Notes: generated by a model not told the origin, from the letters alone. DNA of 64,000 nt from Clostridioides difficile (GCF_001299635.1 NZ_JRHN01000044.1:124001-188000), one strand, 5' to 3'; shown: positions 27,106 through 36,601, numbered from the stretch's first letter. Made by a program: numbers and translations.

Positions 27106-28509
27106 TTATTTAGCTGTTTTCTTTTCATATCTATTCCACAACCATATACCAGATAGTATAACTAGAAGACCTCCACCAATCATCTCTATCTCATATATGA
27201 TATTTTCAGCGAATGTAGGCATAACTGGTGCTGCAGATAATAGTATACCAACTACAGTTACTACTAGAACCATTTTCGCTAAACCTATACAAGTACTTGT
27301 TGATTTTGCCATAGTATAAGGTCTAATTTCATCTGGTCTCTCTTTTCTTAATTTAATATAAGAAGCATATAATAACACATATGGGAATAAAGCAGTTAAT
27401 GCTGTCATAGTTACAAGAACATTATATATAGCATCAACAGAAGGCATTAATGTAGTCACTAATAATATTATAGTAACTATTATTGCTTGAAGTATAACAG
27501 CTTTAGAAGGTATTTTATGTTCATTTACTTCTACTAAGCTATCTGGGAATACTCCTTTTTTGACACTACCAAATAACATTTTTATTGGTGATGCTATGTA
27601 AAGAACTATTGCTCCTAGTATTGAGAAAGCTATACCAAAAGCTATTAATTGAACCAACCAAGAGCCTATTCCTAAAGATTGACAAACAGCTGCAAGTGCA
27701 TCCAATACACCTTTAGAAGCAGTAATTTGGTCTGGTGGTATTATCATTGTTATTGCAATTGAACCTAATACATATAATGAAGCTACTATCCCAGCTGATA
27801 TCAATATAGCTTTAGGGAAGTTCTTTTCAGGCTTATCTATCTCTGTTATAAAGTTAGCTGCAGTTTCTGCTCCTGCTAAACCAAACATTATAGCTGATAT
27901 AGCGACAAATGCATCCATGTTAAGCTTTGGAGTCATTGAAGCTATTGTATATGTTGAAGCTATATCATGTTTTTTCAATACAAATACTGCGACAAATGAA
28001 AATATTATAAGTATAGCACTTGGTATTGTTGAACCTAATGCACCTGTATTAGTAAATATCTTTGTAAAACTTATTCCTTTAGTTGCTATAAGAGATAATG
28101 CCCAGAATATTACTAAAGATAATATAAGTACAAACATCTTATTATCTGCAAGTGCTGGATTTCCTATTGTATAAGAAACATTTACTGCTAAAAAAGTTAA
28201 GAATGAAGAATACCAAAATATTTTAGCTGTCCAATTTAGCCAAGAAACTAAAAATCCATATTTTTCTCCAAAGGCTTCCTTAACCCAATCATATAAACCT
28301 CCATCGCCTTTTTGATATGTAGAAGCTAATTCAGCACAAATTAAAGCTCCTGGTACAAAATATATAAATGAGAATAATAACCACATAGGTATTGCACCTA
28401 ATCCTAAACCAAAGCTTGATGCTGTAGATTTAGCTATCCATCTGATACCATATAAAGCTGATACATTCATAAATACCAAACTCCACAGGCCTATTTTTTT
28501 CTTTTCCAT
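27106..28509 (-). CDS. APC-family amino acid permease
   Basis: This 467-residue membrane protein has about twelve hydrophobic segments. The N-terminal pattern (FMNVSALYGIRW, then GALICAELASTYQKGDGGLYDWV near 55-77) is that of the glutamate:GABA antiporter-like branch of the APC superfamily. The substrate cannot be fixed from sequence. AGGAG lies 13 bases before the ATG. It has its own promoter and a leader of about 190 bases with competing stems. Confidence 0.87.
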   Translation of the reverse strand: MEKKKIGLWSLVFMNVSALYGIRWIAKSTASSFGLGLGAIPMWLLFSFIYFVPGALICAELASTYQKGDGGLYDWVKEAFGEKYGFLVSWLNWTAKIFWYSSFLTFLAVNVSYTIGNPALADNKMFVLILSLVIFWALSLIATKGISFTKIFTNTGALGSTIPSAILIIFSFVAVFVLKKHDIASTYTIASMTPKLNMDAFVAISAIMFGLAGAETAANFITEIDKPEKNFPKAILISAGIVASLYVLGSIAITMIIPPDQITASKGVLDALAAVCQSLGIGSWLVQLIAFGIAFSILGAIVLYIASPIKMLFGSVKKGVFPDSLVEVNEHKIPSKAVILQAIIVTIILLVTTLMPSVDAIYNVLVTMTALTALFPYVLLYASYIKLRKERPDEIRPYTMAKSTSTCIGLAKMVLVVTVVGILLSAAPVMPTFAENIIYEIEMIGGGLLVILSGIWLWNRYEKKTAK

Positions 28510-28542
28510 CCTAATTTAAATTCTCCTCTCTATTAATTAGTT

Positions 28543-28698
28543 AAAAATTGATTTCAAAATTGATAAAACAGATTCACTGTCATTAAATCAATAGCATTCA
28601 GAGTTTTTAAATTATTAAGGTCTTTTATTAAAAAAATCTAAATACTTTGAAATCAAATTTTATTAAAAGTGGTAAATCTCAAAAGCTCTGCCACTTTA
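28543..28698 (-). promoter_or_regulatory. Structured leader of the APC permease gene
   Basis: Read on the minus strand, the leader starts with a hairpin (ATTAAAGTGG with CCACTTTTAAT, 28663-28700). Later ATTGATTT (28585-28592) can pair with AAATCAAT (28547-28554), which is followed by Ts. The same AAATCAAT is also part of TTTGAAATCAA, the perfect complement of TTGATTTCAAA (28646-28656). These are exclusive pairings, as in a riboswitch or attenuator, but I recognise no known class. The rest of 28734-29003 is AT-rich with no gene. Confidence 0.4.
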
Positions 28699-28704
28699 AT
28701 TCTA

Positions 28705-28733
28705 ATCATACTAAATTTTTAAAATTGTTTCAA
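28705..28733 (-). promoter_or_regulatory. Sigma-A promoter of the APC permease gene
   Basis: Minus-strand TTGAAA (28728-28733), a 17-base spacer and TATGAT (28705-28710), directly upstream of the first leader hairpin. Confidence 0.65.
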
Positions 28734-29003
28734 TATTATTTTAATATAAAATTTTATTTGTTATTTTTCATGATGATATAAAAAACTTAAAATCACAAAT
28801 TTATATCTTTTATTTATTATTTTTATAAATTTTTCACAATAAAAAATAATTTACCTCTATATTTAATGTAAAAGTGATGATTAAATTTAATATAAAAAAT
28901 ATATAACAAAAATTTTTTATATTTCTAAAAGAAAAGTATACTCTTTTTTGTTTAATAATGCTAAAATTGATTTGTATTAAATTTTGATTAGGAGGAAATT
29001 ATT

Positions 29004-30080
29004 ATGAAGACTCAAAGATTGAATGCTGTACTTGAACAAATGAAAAAAGATGATATTTCTCAAATGTTGGTAAGTGACCCTACTTCGATATTTTATCTAA
29101 CAGGAGCACTAATCCACCCAGGCGAAAGATTATTAGCATTATACCTAAATTTAAATGGAAATAATAAATTATTTATAAATGAATTATTCCCTGTTACAGA
29201 AGATTTAGGTGTTGAAATGATTTGGTTTAATGATACTCAAAATCCAGTAGAAATAATAACTGAACATATAGACAAAAATGCTACTATGGGTGTTGATAAA
29301 AACTGGCCAGCTAGATTCTTATTAAGCTTAATGGAATTAGGTGGAGGAAGCAAATTTGTAAATTCATCTTATATAATAGATACTTTAAGAATGTGTAAAG
29401 ATGAAGAAGAAAAAGAATTAATGAGAATAGCTTCAAGATTAAATGACAAGGGTATGGAGCAACTTAAAGCTACTGTTTCTGGTGAACTTACAGAGAAACA
29501 ACTTGTTGGTAAATTATCTAAAATATATGAAGATTTAGGTGCTGATGGATTTTCATTTGACCCTATTATAGGATTTGGACCTAATGGAGCTAACCCACAT
29601 GGTGAACCTGGAAACGCACTTGTAAAACCAGGAGATGCAATAATATTAGACATAGGTTGTATAAAAGACAATTATTGTGCTGATATGACAAGAACTGTAT
29701 TCTATAAAGAAATACCTGAAAAAGGTAGAGAGATATTTGAAATAGTTCTTGAAGCTAATAAGAGAGCTGAAGCTATTGTAAAACCAGGAGTTAGATTCTG
29801 TGATATAGATGCTGCTGCTCGTGATTACATAACTGAAAAAGGATATGGACAATACTTCACTCATAGAACAGGTCACTCTATAGGACTTGAAGTTCATGAT
29901 AAGGGAGATGTATCTTCTATAAATACAGATACTGTACAACCAGGAATGATATTCTCTATAGAACCAGGTATATATTTACCAGGTGAATTCGGAGTTAGAA
30001 TAGAAGATTTAGTACTTGTTACTGAAGATGGTTGTGAGATATTAAATAAATATGATAAAGAAATATGTGTAGTTGGTTAA
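29004..30080 (+). CDS. M24 family Xaa-Pro aminopeptidase/dipeptidase
   Basis: It should release residues next to proline from peptides, in keeping with peptide-fermenting metabolism. The pita-bread metallopeptidase ligands are all visible: Asp in ILDIGC and ADMTRT (near 217 and 228), His in HRTGHSIG near 291, Glu in FSIEPG near 320 and Glu in RIEDLV near 334. The N-terminal creatinase-type domain spans about 1-130, and the total of 358 residues is normal. It is divergent from the permease gene, with TAGGAGG before the ATG. Confidence 0.92.
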   Translation: MKTQRLNAVLEQMKKDDISQMLVSDPTSIFYLTGALIHPGERLLALYLNLNGNNKLFINELFPVTEDLGVEMIWFNDTQNPVEIITEHIDKNATMGVDKNWPARFLLSLMELGGGSKFVNSSYIIDTLRMCKDEEEKELMRIASRLNDKGMEQLKATVSGELTEKQLVGKLSKIYEDLGADGFSFDPIIGFGPNGANPHGEPGNALVKPGDAIILDIGCIKDNYCADMTRTVFYKEIPEKGREIFEIVLEANKRAEAIVKPGVRFCDIDAAARDYITEKGYGQYFTHRTGHSIGLEVHDKGDVSSINTDTVQPGMIFSIEPGIYLPGEFGVRIEDLVLVTEDGCEILNKYDKEICVVG

Positions 30081-30110
30081 TTATAAAATTAACTTACTAA
30101 AATTAAAACA

Positions 30111-30147
30111 AGCCATATAAAAATGCTTTAAGCATTTTTATATGGCT
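30111..30147. terminator. Bidirectional terminator between the M24 peptidase gene and degV
   Basis: A perfect 17-bp stem (30111-30127 with 30131-30147) with a three-base loop lies between convergent genes. Confidence 0.85.
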
Positions 30148-30167
30148 TCAATTTTTCACATCATGAT

Positions 30168-31010
30168 TTATATAGCAGTAATTAAAATTGCACCTTTTGA
30201 AGTATATGTACCCATAACTGAGCCAACTTCACAGATTACAACATCTTTATATTTTACATCTTTCTCCATAACTTCCCTTACTTTTTGAGCCTTCTCAGGA
30301 CAGTTTGCATGTCCTATAAATAAGACCTTTTCTTCTCTGTCTTTAATCTTGGATTCTACCAAATTAATCAACTTTTTCAAGCTATTCCCTTCACCTCTTG
30401 CCTTATCTATTGGAGTTACAATACCATCTGCAACTTGTATTATAGCCTTAAAATTCAATGTATTTATAATTTTTCCTGCTATAGGGTTTATTCTTCCACC
30501 CTTGATAGCATTTTCTAATGTCTCTAAAGTCCCCAAAAATGGTGGATTATCTTTGTATTTATCTATTATTGAAACAATTTCTTCGATTTCTTTTCCTTCT
30601 TTGATTAATATTGCTGCTTTTAACACAAGTTGTCCTATTCCAATTGACCCACTAAGTGAGTCTATAACCTCAATTTTTTTATTGTTCCCTTCCTTTTCAA
30701 ACATATCTTTTGCCAAAAGTGCACTATTATAAGTACCAGACAGTCTTGAACTTATATTAATCACCAATATACTTTCTTCCTGACAATGATATGCTTCTAA
30801 AAATTTATCAGGTGAAGGACATGATGTCTTTGGTAGTACTTTGCTTTCACTCATTTTTCTATAGAAAGTTTCATTATCTATTTCTTTTCCAGATATATAA
30901 CTTTCTTCTCCAAAAGATACATTTAAACCAACAACTTCAATGTTGTATTTTTCTATTATATCATTAGGTAAGTCACATGCACTATCCACTATCAATTTTA
31001 TTTTATCCAT
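30168..31010 (-). CDS. DegV family fatty-acid-binding protein
   Basis: DegV proteins bind fatty acids and act with fatty acid kinase (FakA/FakB) in some Firmicutes. The protein of 280 residues begins with IKLIVDSACDLP, has the TSCPSPDKF motif near 61-69 and RLSGTYNSA near 88-96, and carries IGHANCPEKA in the second domain. A perfect palindrome just after its promoter and a divergent TetR gene indicate local repression. No fakA is seen in the window. Confidence 0.88.
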   Translation of the reverse strand: MDKIKLIVDSACDLPNDIIEKYNIEVVGLNVSFGEESYISGKEIDNETFYRKMSESKVLPKTSCPSPDKFLEAYHCQEESILVINISSRLSGTYNSALLAKDMFEKEGNNKKIEVIDSLSGSIGIGQLVLKAAILIKEGKEIEEIVSIIDKYKDNPPFLGTLETLENAIKGGRINPIAGKIINTLNFKAIIQVADGIVTPIDKARGEGNSLKKLINLVESKIKDREEKVLFIGHANCPEKAQKVREVMEKDVKYKDVVICEVGSVMGTYTSKGAILITAI

Positions 31011-31048
31011 ATTAACCTCACTATAAGATATTGTTTTTATTTATTCAG

Positions 31049-31064
31049 TCGGTCGTACGACCGA
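31049..31064. promoter_or_regulatory. Perfect 16-bp palindromic operator (TetR type)
   Basis: TCGGTCGTACGACCGA is an exact palindrome and is unusually GC-rich for this window. It lies about 4-20 bases downstream of the predicted degV transcription start, where a bound repressor would block transcription. The neighbouring TetR protein is the obvious ligand. Confidence 0.8.
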
Positions 31065-31074
31065 TTTAATTACT

Positions 31075-31103
31075 ATTTTATATTTTGAATGAAAAAAAGT
31101 CAA
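31075..31103 (-). promoter_or_regulatory. Sigma-A promoter of degV
   Basis: Minus-strand TTGACT (31098-31103), a 17-base spacer and TAAAAT (31075-31080). Confidence 0.75.
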
Positions 31104-31124
31104 TAGATATAGATTCTTGCTTTA

Positions 31125-31153
31125 TTGACAATAAATATCCATAAGCTTATAAT
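31125..31153 (+). promoter_or_regulatory. Consensus sigma-A promoter of the TetR gene
   Basis: TTGACA (31125-31130), a 17-base spacer and TATAAT (31148-31153), a perfect match in both boxes. The operator lies some 60 bases upstream, so autoregulation is not obvious. Confidence 0.85.
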
Positions 31154-31194
31154 GTTATTAATTTGTTATAAATATACATAGAAAGGTAGGTTTT

Positions 31195-31767
31195 ATGAAA
31201 ACAAACAATATGAAACAGGCTATTTTATCATCTGCAACTAATTTAATAGCCAAAAATGGAGTTCAAAATACTAGTCTTGCTGATATTGCAAAAGATGTAA
31301 ATATAAGTAAAGGTACTTTGTATTATCACTACGCATCTAAAAATGATATTATATATGATATTGCAGACACTCATTTAGAAGTTATAACCAGTGCTATATT
31401 AAACTGTGTAAAAAACGTCAAATCAAAAAATTCTCAAATAGAAATGGTTAATTTAATCTTAGAGAAAATATCTACTATAGAAAGTCGTGGTAGAGTACAT
31501 ATGTATCTTATTTGTGAAGCAATTACTTCAAATGATGATTTGAAAGAAAGAATGAGATTAAAATATATTGAATGGAGAACTACTCTTAAATCTGAAATTG
31601 TTGAGTCCTTAGAAAAATACAGTAGAAGTGAAAATGAACAAGATGCTGAATCATTTTCCTTCTTACTTATGTCTATAGTAGATGGTTTAGTTGTCCAAAG
31701 CTTATTAAGGACAGAAAAAATACCTTATGAAAATATAGCTTCTTTTTTAGTTAACCATTGGATTTAA
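31195..31767 (+). CDS. TetR family transcriptional regulator
   Basis: The 190-residue protein has the TetR helix-turn-helix at about residues 25-55 (TSLADIAKDVNISKGTLYYHYASKNDI) and a helical ligand-binding C-terminal domain with no recognisable ligand signature. It probably represses the divergent degV through the palindrome at 31049-31064. Because DegV binds fatty acids, an acyl or lipid ligand is a reasonable guess. Confidence 0.92.
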   Translation: MKTNNMKQAILSSATNLIAKNGVQNTSLADIAKDVNISKGTLYYHYASKNDIIYDIADTHLEVITSAILNCVKNVKSKNSQIEMVNLILEKISTIESRGRVHMYLICEAITSNDDLKERMRLKYIEWRTTLKSEIVESLEKYSRSENEQDAESFSFLLMSIVDGLVVQSLLRTEKIPYENIASFLVNHWI

Positions 31768-31789
31768 ATTTAATGCTTAATATGTAACA

Positions 31790-31830
31790 AAAGTGAACTA
31801 TTAAATTCTTTGAATTTAACAGTTCACTTT
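31790..31830. terminator. Terminator after the TetR gene
   Basis: AAAGTGAACT-TTAAATTC pairs with its complement with one mismatch around a short loop. T-rich DNA follows on the plus side; it may also end the converging His-rich gene. Confidence 0.7.
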
Positions 31831-31927
31831 CTTATTTATTATTAATAATTTTATTTAAAACATTTAATTTTTATTTAAACCTTCATGGAATCACAAAATA
31901 AAAATCTTTTATAAATTTTAAATATCT

Positions 31928-32200
31928 CTATTTATGTTCATGCGTATGTCCATCTGAGTGTTCATGCCCATGTGTATGTGCATGCTCATGACTATGCTCA
32001 TGAGTCCCTGAGAAACCATCCTCATGATTATGGTCGTGACCTACACCATTTACGTGTTCATGTCCATGCCCATGACTATGAGAATGTTGATGTGAATGCT
32101 CATGATTATCTCCTCCACAACAGCCTTCTCCCCCAGTTCCACAACATCCACTTGTATGTGGATTATGGTGATTTCTTACTACAAATCTCTCTCTTAACAT
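31928..32200 (-). CDS. Histidine-rich putative metal-binding protein
   Basis: The 90-residue protein contains 26 histidines by my count, mostly in HxH repeats (HEHSHQHSHSHGHGHEH and similar), after a short N-terminus holding two CCG pairs. Such sequences bind nickel, zinc or copper in storage proteins and in the His tails of metallochaperones, but no domain is recognisable. There is no signal peptide. It has its own promoter and an AGGAGG site nine bases before the ATG, which argues for a real gene despite low complexity. The function is unknown. Confidence 0.75.
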   Translation of the reverse strand: MLRERFVVRNHHNPHTSGCCGTGGEGCCGGDNHEHSHQHSHSHGHGHEHVNGVGHDHNHEDGFSGTHEHSHEHAHTHGHEHSDGHTHEHK

Positions 32201-32248
32201 ATTCTTATACCTCCTAGTATATTATTGAGTACTTCATGTACCCCATTA

Positions 32249-32276
32249 ATTATAGTATACATCTAACTAGGTGCAA
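32249..32276 (-). promoter_or_regulatory. Sigma-A promoter of the His-rich gene
   Basis: Minus-strand TTGCAC (32271-32276), a 16-base spacer and TATAAT (32249-32254), some 50 bases before the start codon. I see no clear metal-regulator operator beside it. Confidence 0.65.
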
Positions 32277-32311
32277 TCACAATACATATGGTATTTTTTA
32301 ACATTGCCATT

Positions 32312-33184
32312 TTAAAGAAACTTATCTTTAAAACCTCCTCCTTTTACTTCTTCCACATTATTAACAGAAATAAAGGCTTCACTATCCATATCATAAATCA
32401 AATCTTTAAATTTACCTATCTCATTTGCAGATATTATACAATAAATCATTTTTTTCTTATTTTGTGTATATGCTCCTTCTGCCTCTAGAAAAGTTACTCC
32501 TCTTCCCATCTTATTCATTATTACTTTGGATATTTCATCATATTTATTAGATATTAGAAGTATAGATTTTTTTCTATCAAAACAATCCTTTGCTATGTCC
32601 ATTGTAAAAGAAATTATATACATAGCAATTAAAGTATACATTACCAACTTAGCTCCAAATAAAAATGCACCTGCACATACTACAAAGAAATTTATAAATA
32701 AAAATGTATTTTTCATAGGTATATCATACTTTCTTTTCATTATAGCTGCTATTATGTCAAGACCTCCAGCAGTAGCTCTTGCTTTAAAAGTCAACCCCAT
32801 ACCTATTCCAGTTAAGGCACCACCATAAATACACTGTAGCATAGTGTCATCTATTGGAAAATATTTAGCAATATTCTGTGTTAATCCAAGAGCAACAGAA
32901 AATAACAGCATATTAACAAAGCTTATTAACAAAAATTTATTATCAAAATACTTTTTAGCTATAATAAATATTGGTATATTCATCAAAAAACTGGATATTC
33001 CTTGATTTATACCAAATAACTTATATAATATAACACAAATCCCAGCTACTCCTCCACTTAATAACTTGGCTGGTGCTAGATATAAATTTATTCCTATGGT
33101 TGATAGAATCATACCCAATATAATAAGACCATATTGTAAAAATATGTTATTATCAATACTTAGCTTTTTACTTTCACCATACAT
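32312..33184 (-). CDS. YitT family membrane protein (DUF161/DUF2179)
   Basis: The protein has five or six membrane segments in the first two thirds (GMILSTIGINLYLAPAKLLSGG near 23-44, TAGGLDIIAAIMKRKY near 140) and a soluble C-terminal DUF2179 domain with LLISNKYDEISKVIMNKMGRGVT-type sequence. The function of the family is not known. I take the ATG at 33184 (290 residues, MYGESKKLS), which has AAAGGGG nine bases upstream. It stands alone between the His-rich gene and the ileS terminator. Confidence 0.88.
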   Translation of the reverse strand: MYGESKKLSIDNNIFLQYGLIILGMILSTIGINLYLAPAKLLSGGVAGICVILYKLFGINQGISSFLMNIPIFIIAKKYFDNKFLLISFVNMLLFSVALGLTQNIAKYFPIDDTMLQCIYGGALTGIGMGLTFKARATAGGLDIIAAIMKRKYDIPMKNTFLFINFFVVCAGAFLFGAKLVMYTLIAMYIISFTMDIAKDCFDRKKSILLISNKYDEISKVIMNKMGRGVTFLEAEGAYTQNKKKMIYCIISANEIGKFKDLIYDMDSEAFISVNNVEEVKGGGFKDKFL

Positions 33185-33232
33185 CAAAACGCACCCCTTT
33201 GCATAATAAATAAACCACCCTGCATTATACAC

Positions 33233-33267
33233 AATAAATTTATAAATAAATTTATAAATAAATTTAT
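33233..33267. repeat. Three tandem copies of a 12-base AT repeat
   Basis: The unit AATAAATTTATA occurs about three times in tandem upstream of yitT. It is self-complementary and may be simple slippage. Confidence 0.6.
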
Positions 33268-33431
33268 TAGAAGTAGTTTACTCTAAAATATTATTCATCC
33301 TCACTTAAACGTTTATTCACTAATATTCTATCACATACTATAAATAATTTATATGATTTATATAGATTTATTTACTGTAAATTTTGGAATATTTCAACAT
33401 TTTATTGAATAGATAATTATACTGTATTAAA

Positions 33432-33473
33432 AAATCCCTATAGAAATTTATAAACTAATTTCTATAGGGATTT
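33432..33473 (-). terminator. Terminator of ileS
   Basis: A perfect 17-bp stem (33432-33448 with 33457-33473) with an eight-base loop. A-rich DNA on its left gives Ts on the minus strand. Confidence 0.85.
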
Positions 33474-33493
33474 TAATTAACTAACTATTATTT

Positions 33494-36400
33494 TTATTTT
33501 TTTGTAACTTTTATACCTGTCATATGGTCATTTAAGTTTTGTTCTTCTAAAGATTTATCATCCACTCTGTTTATTTCTAAAGCTAAAGTCTCAGACTTGA
33601 TATATTCATCGAAATGGTCAACAGCCTTAGCAATTTCATCATCACCACAGTAATCTATCACTATATTATCTAATACTTCAAAGTTATTAGATTTTCTTAA
33701 TTGCTGTACTTTAGATATAAATTCTCTAGCATAACCTTCATCAACCAATTCTTCAGTTAACTTAGTATCTAGTATAACGAAAAGATTGTTTTCAACAGAT
33801 ACATTAAATCCTTCTTTAGCAGTTATACCTATTAACACTAAATCCTTATTAAACTCAAAAGCTTCACCATCTAAATCAACTGTTAAACTTTCACCATTTT
33901 CAAGTTTATTAACAGCTTCATGTGCATTTAATTCATTTAATGCTCCTACAAATAAATTCATCTTAGCACCTAGTAATGGTCCTGCTGCCTTAAAGTTTGG
34001 TTTTAGACTAAAGTTCATGTACTCATCTAAGTCCTTAGCAAATACTACCTCTTTAACATTAAGTTCTTCTTTTATTAAATCAACTACATCACTTATTGTA
34101 TCTTCAAACTTACCATCTACTAATACTTTTTGTAATGGTTGACGAACTTTTATTCTTTCAACTTCTCTTGAAGCTCTACCTAAAGTAACTAGATTTTTAG
34201 CTAAATCCATTTTTTCTTCTAATTTAGCATCCATTAATTCTTCATTAGGTTTAGGATATTCAGCTAAGTGAACAGATACTTCTCCTGTTAGATTTCTGTA
34301 CATTTCTTCTGACATATATGGTGCAAATGGAGCTATAGCTCTGCAAAGACCATGTAATAATTCATAAGTTGTATTATATACTGCCTTTTTATCTTCTGTT
34401 AACTCAGTTGCCCAGAATCTTCTTCTTGAACGTCTGATATACCAGTTAGATAAATCATCGTTTATGAAATCTTGTATCATTCTTAAAGTCTTATTTAATT
34501 CAAATATAGCTAAATTTTCTTCTACATCTTTCATTAAATTATTAAACTTAGATAGTATCCATCTATCAAGTTCTGGTCTATCTTTATATTCTACAAAGAA
34601 TTCAGTTGGATTTATATCATCTGTATTTGCATATAAAGTGAAGAAGTTATATACATTCTTCATAGTTCCTATAAATTTACTTTGTATTTCTTTTAATCCA
34701 TCCATATCAAATTTAGTTGGAGTCCATGGTGGAGAAACATATAGTAGATACCATCTTAATGCATCTGCTCCATATTGGTCAAATAACTCCATTGGATTTA
34801 CTGTATTTCCTCTTGATTTACTCATTTTCTTTCCTTCTTTATCAAGTACAAGGTCTGGAACTAACACACTCTTATATGGTGCTTTACCTAATACAAATGT
34901 TGATACTGCAAGTAATGAGTAAAACCAACCTCTAGTCTGGTCTATACCTTCTGATATATAATCAGCTGGGAATAATTGGTCAAAGTTCTCTTTATTTTCA
35001 AATGGATAGTGGTGTTGAGCAAATGGCATAGCCCCACTATCAAACCAACAGTCTATAACTTCTGTTACTCTTGTCATTGGTTTTCCACATTTTTCACATT
35101 TTAAATGTATATCATCTACATATGGTCTATGAAGTTCAACTGTCTCTGGATTTACATCTTCTATAGCTTTTTGAGCTAATTCAGCTCTTGAACCTACTGA
35201 ATCTGTATGACCACATTCACATCTCCATATAGGAAGTGGAGTTCCCCAATATCTAGTTCTTGATATTGCCCAGTCATTTAGATTTTCTAACCAGTTTCCA
35301 AATCTCTTTTCACCTACAAAGCTTGGGAACCATTTTACACCATTGTTATTTTCTATTAATTTATCTTTAAGTTTAGTCATCTCTATATACCAGCTTGGTT
35401 TTGCATAGTATACTAGTGGAGTTTGACATCTCCAACAATGCGGATAGTTATGAACTACTTTTTCTTTACTATATAATTTATTTTCAGAAGCCAGCCATTT
35501 TATTATTTCAACATCTAGCCCATCTTCCATTACAAATTTACCTTCCCAAGGAGTAGCTGTAAATTTACCAGTTTCATCTACTGGTTGTACAACTGGTAAA
35601 TCATATCTTTTACCTGTATTATAGTCATCTTCACCAAATGCTGGTGCTGTATGAACTATTCCAGTACCATCTTCAGTAGTTACATAATCTCCTACTGTAA
35701 TGAAAAATGCTTTTTTGTCAACTTCTACAAAAGGCATTAATTGTTCATATTCTAATCCTTCTAGGTCTTTACCCTTCATTTCTTCTAAAACTTCATAATC
35801 TTCACCTAGTACTTTATTAGCTAAAGGTTTAGATACATAATATACCTCGTCACCTTTCTTAACTTTTAAGTAATCAACATCAGCATTTACTGTTAATGAA
35901 ACATTTGATGGTAAAGTCCATGGAGTTGTTGTCCATGCTAGGAAATATTCATCAGCATCTTTTTTCTTAAATTTAGCTATAACTGTATTAGTTTTTACTT
36001 CTTTATATCCTTGTGCAACCTCATGACTAGCAAGACCAGTTCCACATCTTGGGCAATAAGGAAGTATTTTATGCCCTTCATAGATATATCCTTCTTTGTT
36101 GAATTTATTAAGTATCCACCATACAGACTCTATATAGTTATTGTCTAAAGTTATATATGGATTATCTAAATCAACTTCATAAGCCATTCTCTCAGTCATT
36201 ATTCTCCATTGTTTTTCAAATGAGAAAACTGATTCTCTACATTTTTGGTTGAACTCAGCTATTCCATACTCTTCTATTTGTTGCTTACTAGTAAGACCTA
36301 ATTCTTTCTCTACTTGTATTTCAACTGGTAATCCGTGTGTATCCCAACCAGCTTTTCTCTTTACTTGATAACCAGACATTGTTTTATATCTACAAACTGA

Positions 36401-36601
36401 ATCTTTAAGTGTTCTAGATAAAACATGGTGTACTCCAGGATTTCCATTGGCTGTAGGAGGTCCCTCATAGAATACAAAACTTGGGTCATTTTCCCCTTTT
36501 TCTAAAGTTTTTTCAAGTATATTTATATCTTTCCAATAATCAAAAACTTGTGCTTCTGCTTGTTTTACTGAACTGTCTACTAATGGCTTAAATTTCGCCA
36601 T
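33494..36601 (-). CDS. ileS: Isoleucyl-tRNA synthetase, eukaryote-like type 2
   Basis: The class I synthetase charges and edits tRNA-Ile. The HIGH motif appears as PTANGNPGVHH near residue 47, GWDTHGLPVE near 86, the KMSKS loop as GKKMSKSRGN near 600, and CxxC pairs (CPRCG, CEKCG) occur in the middle. At 1035 residues, and with the GNPGVHH form, it resembles the IleS2 group rather than the 930-residue IleS1 type; IleS2 enzymes are often mupirocin-tolerant. The ATG at 36601 is chosen (GGGTGA upstream); the GTG at 36610 overlaps that site. An Ile T-box precedes it. Confidence 0.95.
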   Translation of the reverse strand: MAKFKPLVDSSVKQAEAQVFDYWKDINILEKTLEKGENDPSFVFYEGPPTANGNPGVHHVLSRTLKDSVCRYKTMSGYQVKRKAGWDTHGLPVEIQVEKELGLTSKQQIEEYGIAEFNQKCRESVFSFEKQWRIMTERMAYEVDLDNPYITLDNNYIESVWWILNKFNKEGYIYEGHKILPYCPRCGTGLASHEVAQGYKEVKTNTVIAKFKKKDADEYFLAWTTTPWTLPSNVSLTVNADVDYLKVKKGDEVYYVSKPLANKVLGEDYEVLEEMKGKDLEGLEYEQLMPFVEVDKKAFFITVGDYVTTEDGTGIVHTAPAFGEDDYNTGKRYDLPVVQPVDETGKFTATPWEGKFVMEDGLDVEIIKWLASENKLYSKEKVVHNYPHCWRCQTPLVYYAKPSWYIEMTKLKDKLIENNNGVKWFPSFVGEKRFGNWLENLNDWAISRTRYWGTPLPIWRCECGHTDSVGSRAELAQKAIEDVNPETVELHRPYVDDIHLKCEKCGKPMTRVTEVIDCWFDSGAMPFAQHHYPFENKENFDQLFPADYISEGIDQTRGWFYSLLAVSTFVLGKAPYKSVLVPDLVLDKEGKKMSKSRGNTVNPMELFDQYGADALRWYLLYVSPPWTPTKFDMDGLKEIQSKFIGTMKNVYNFFTLYANTDDINPTEFFVEYKDRPELDRWILSKFNNLMKDVEENLAIFELNKTLRMIQDFINDDLSNWYIRRSRRRFWATELTEDKKAVYNTTYELLHGLCRAIAPFAPYMSEEMYRNLTGEVSVHLAEYPKPNEELMDAKLEEKMDLAKNLVTLGRASREVERIKVRQPLQKVLVDGKFEDTISDVVDLIKEELNVKEVVFAKDLDEYMNFSLKPNFKAAGPLLGAKMNLFVGALNELNAHEAVNKLENGESLTVDLDGEAFEFNKDLVLIGITAKEGFNVSVENNLFVILDTKLTEELVDEGYAREFISKVQQLRKSNNFEVLDNIVIDYCGDDEIAKAVDHFDEYIKSETLALEINRVDDKSLEEQNLNDHMTGIKVTKK

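Noticed and set aside
31972-32217. Plus-strand ORF opposite the His-rich gene
   Set aside because: The His-codon repeats open this frame by composition; the minus-strand frame has the promoter and AGGAGG site.
33233-33267. AT tandem repeat as an operator array
   Set aside because: It is a 12-base low-complexity AT unit in an AT-rich gap, with no regulator nearby.
34464-34922. Plus-strand ORF of 152 codons opposite ileS
   Set aside because: It is an antisense shadow of conserved synthetase sequence without a start signal.
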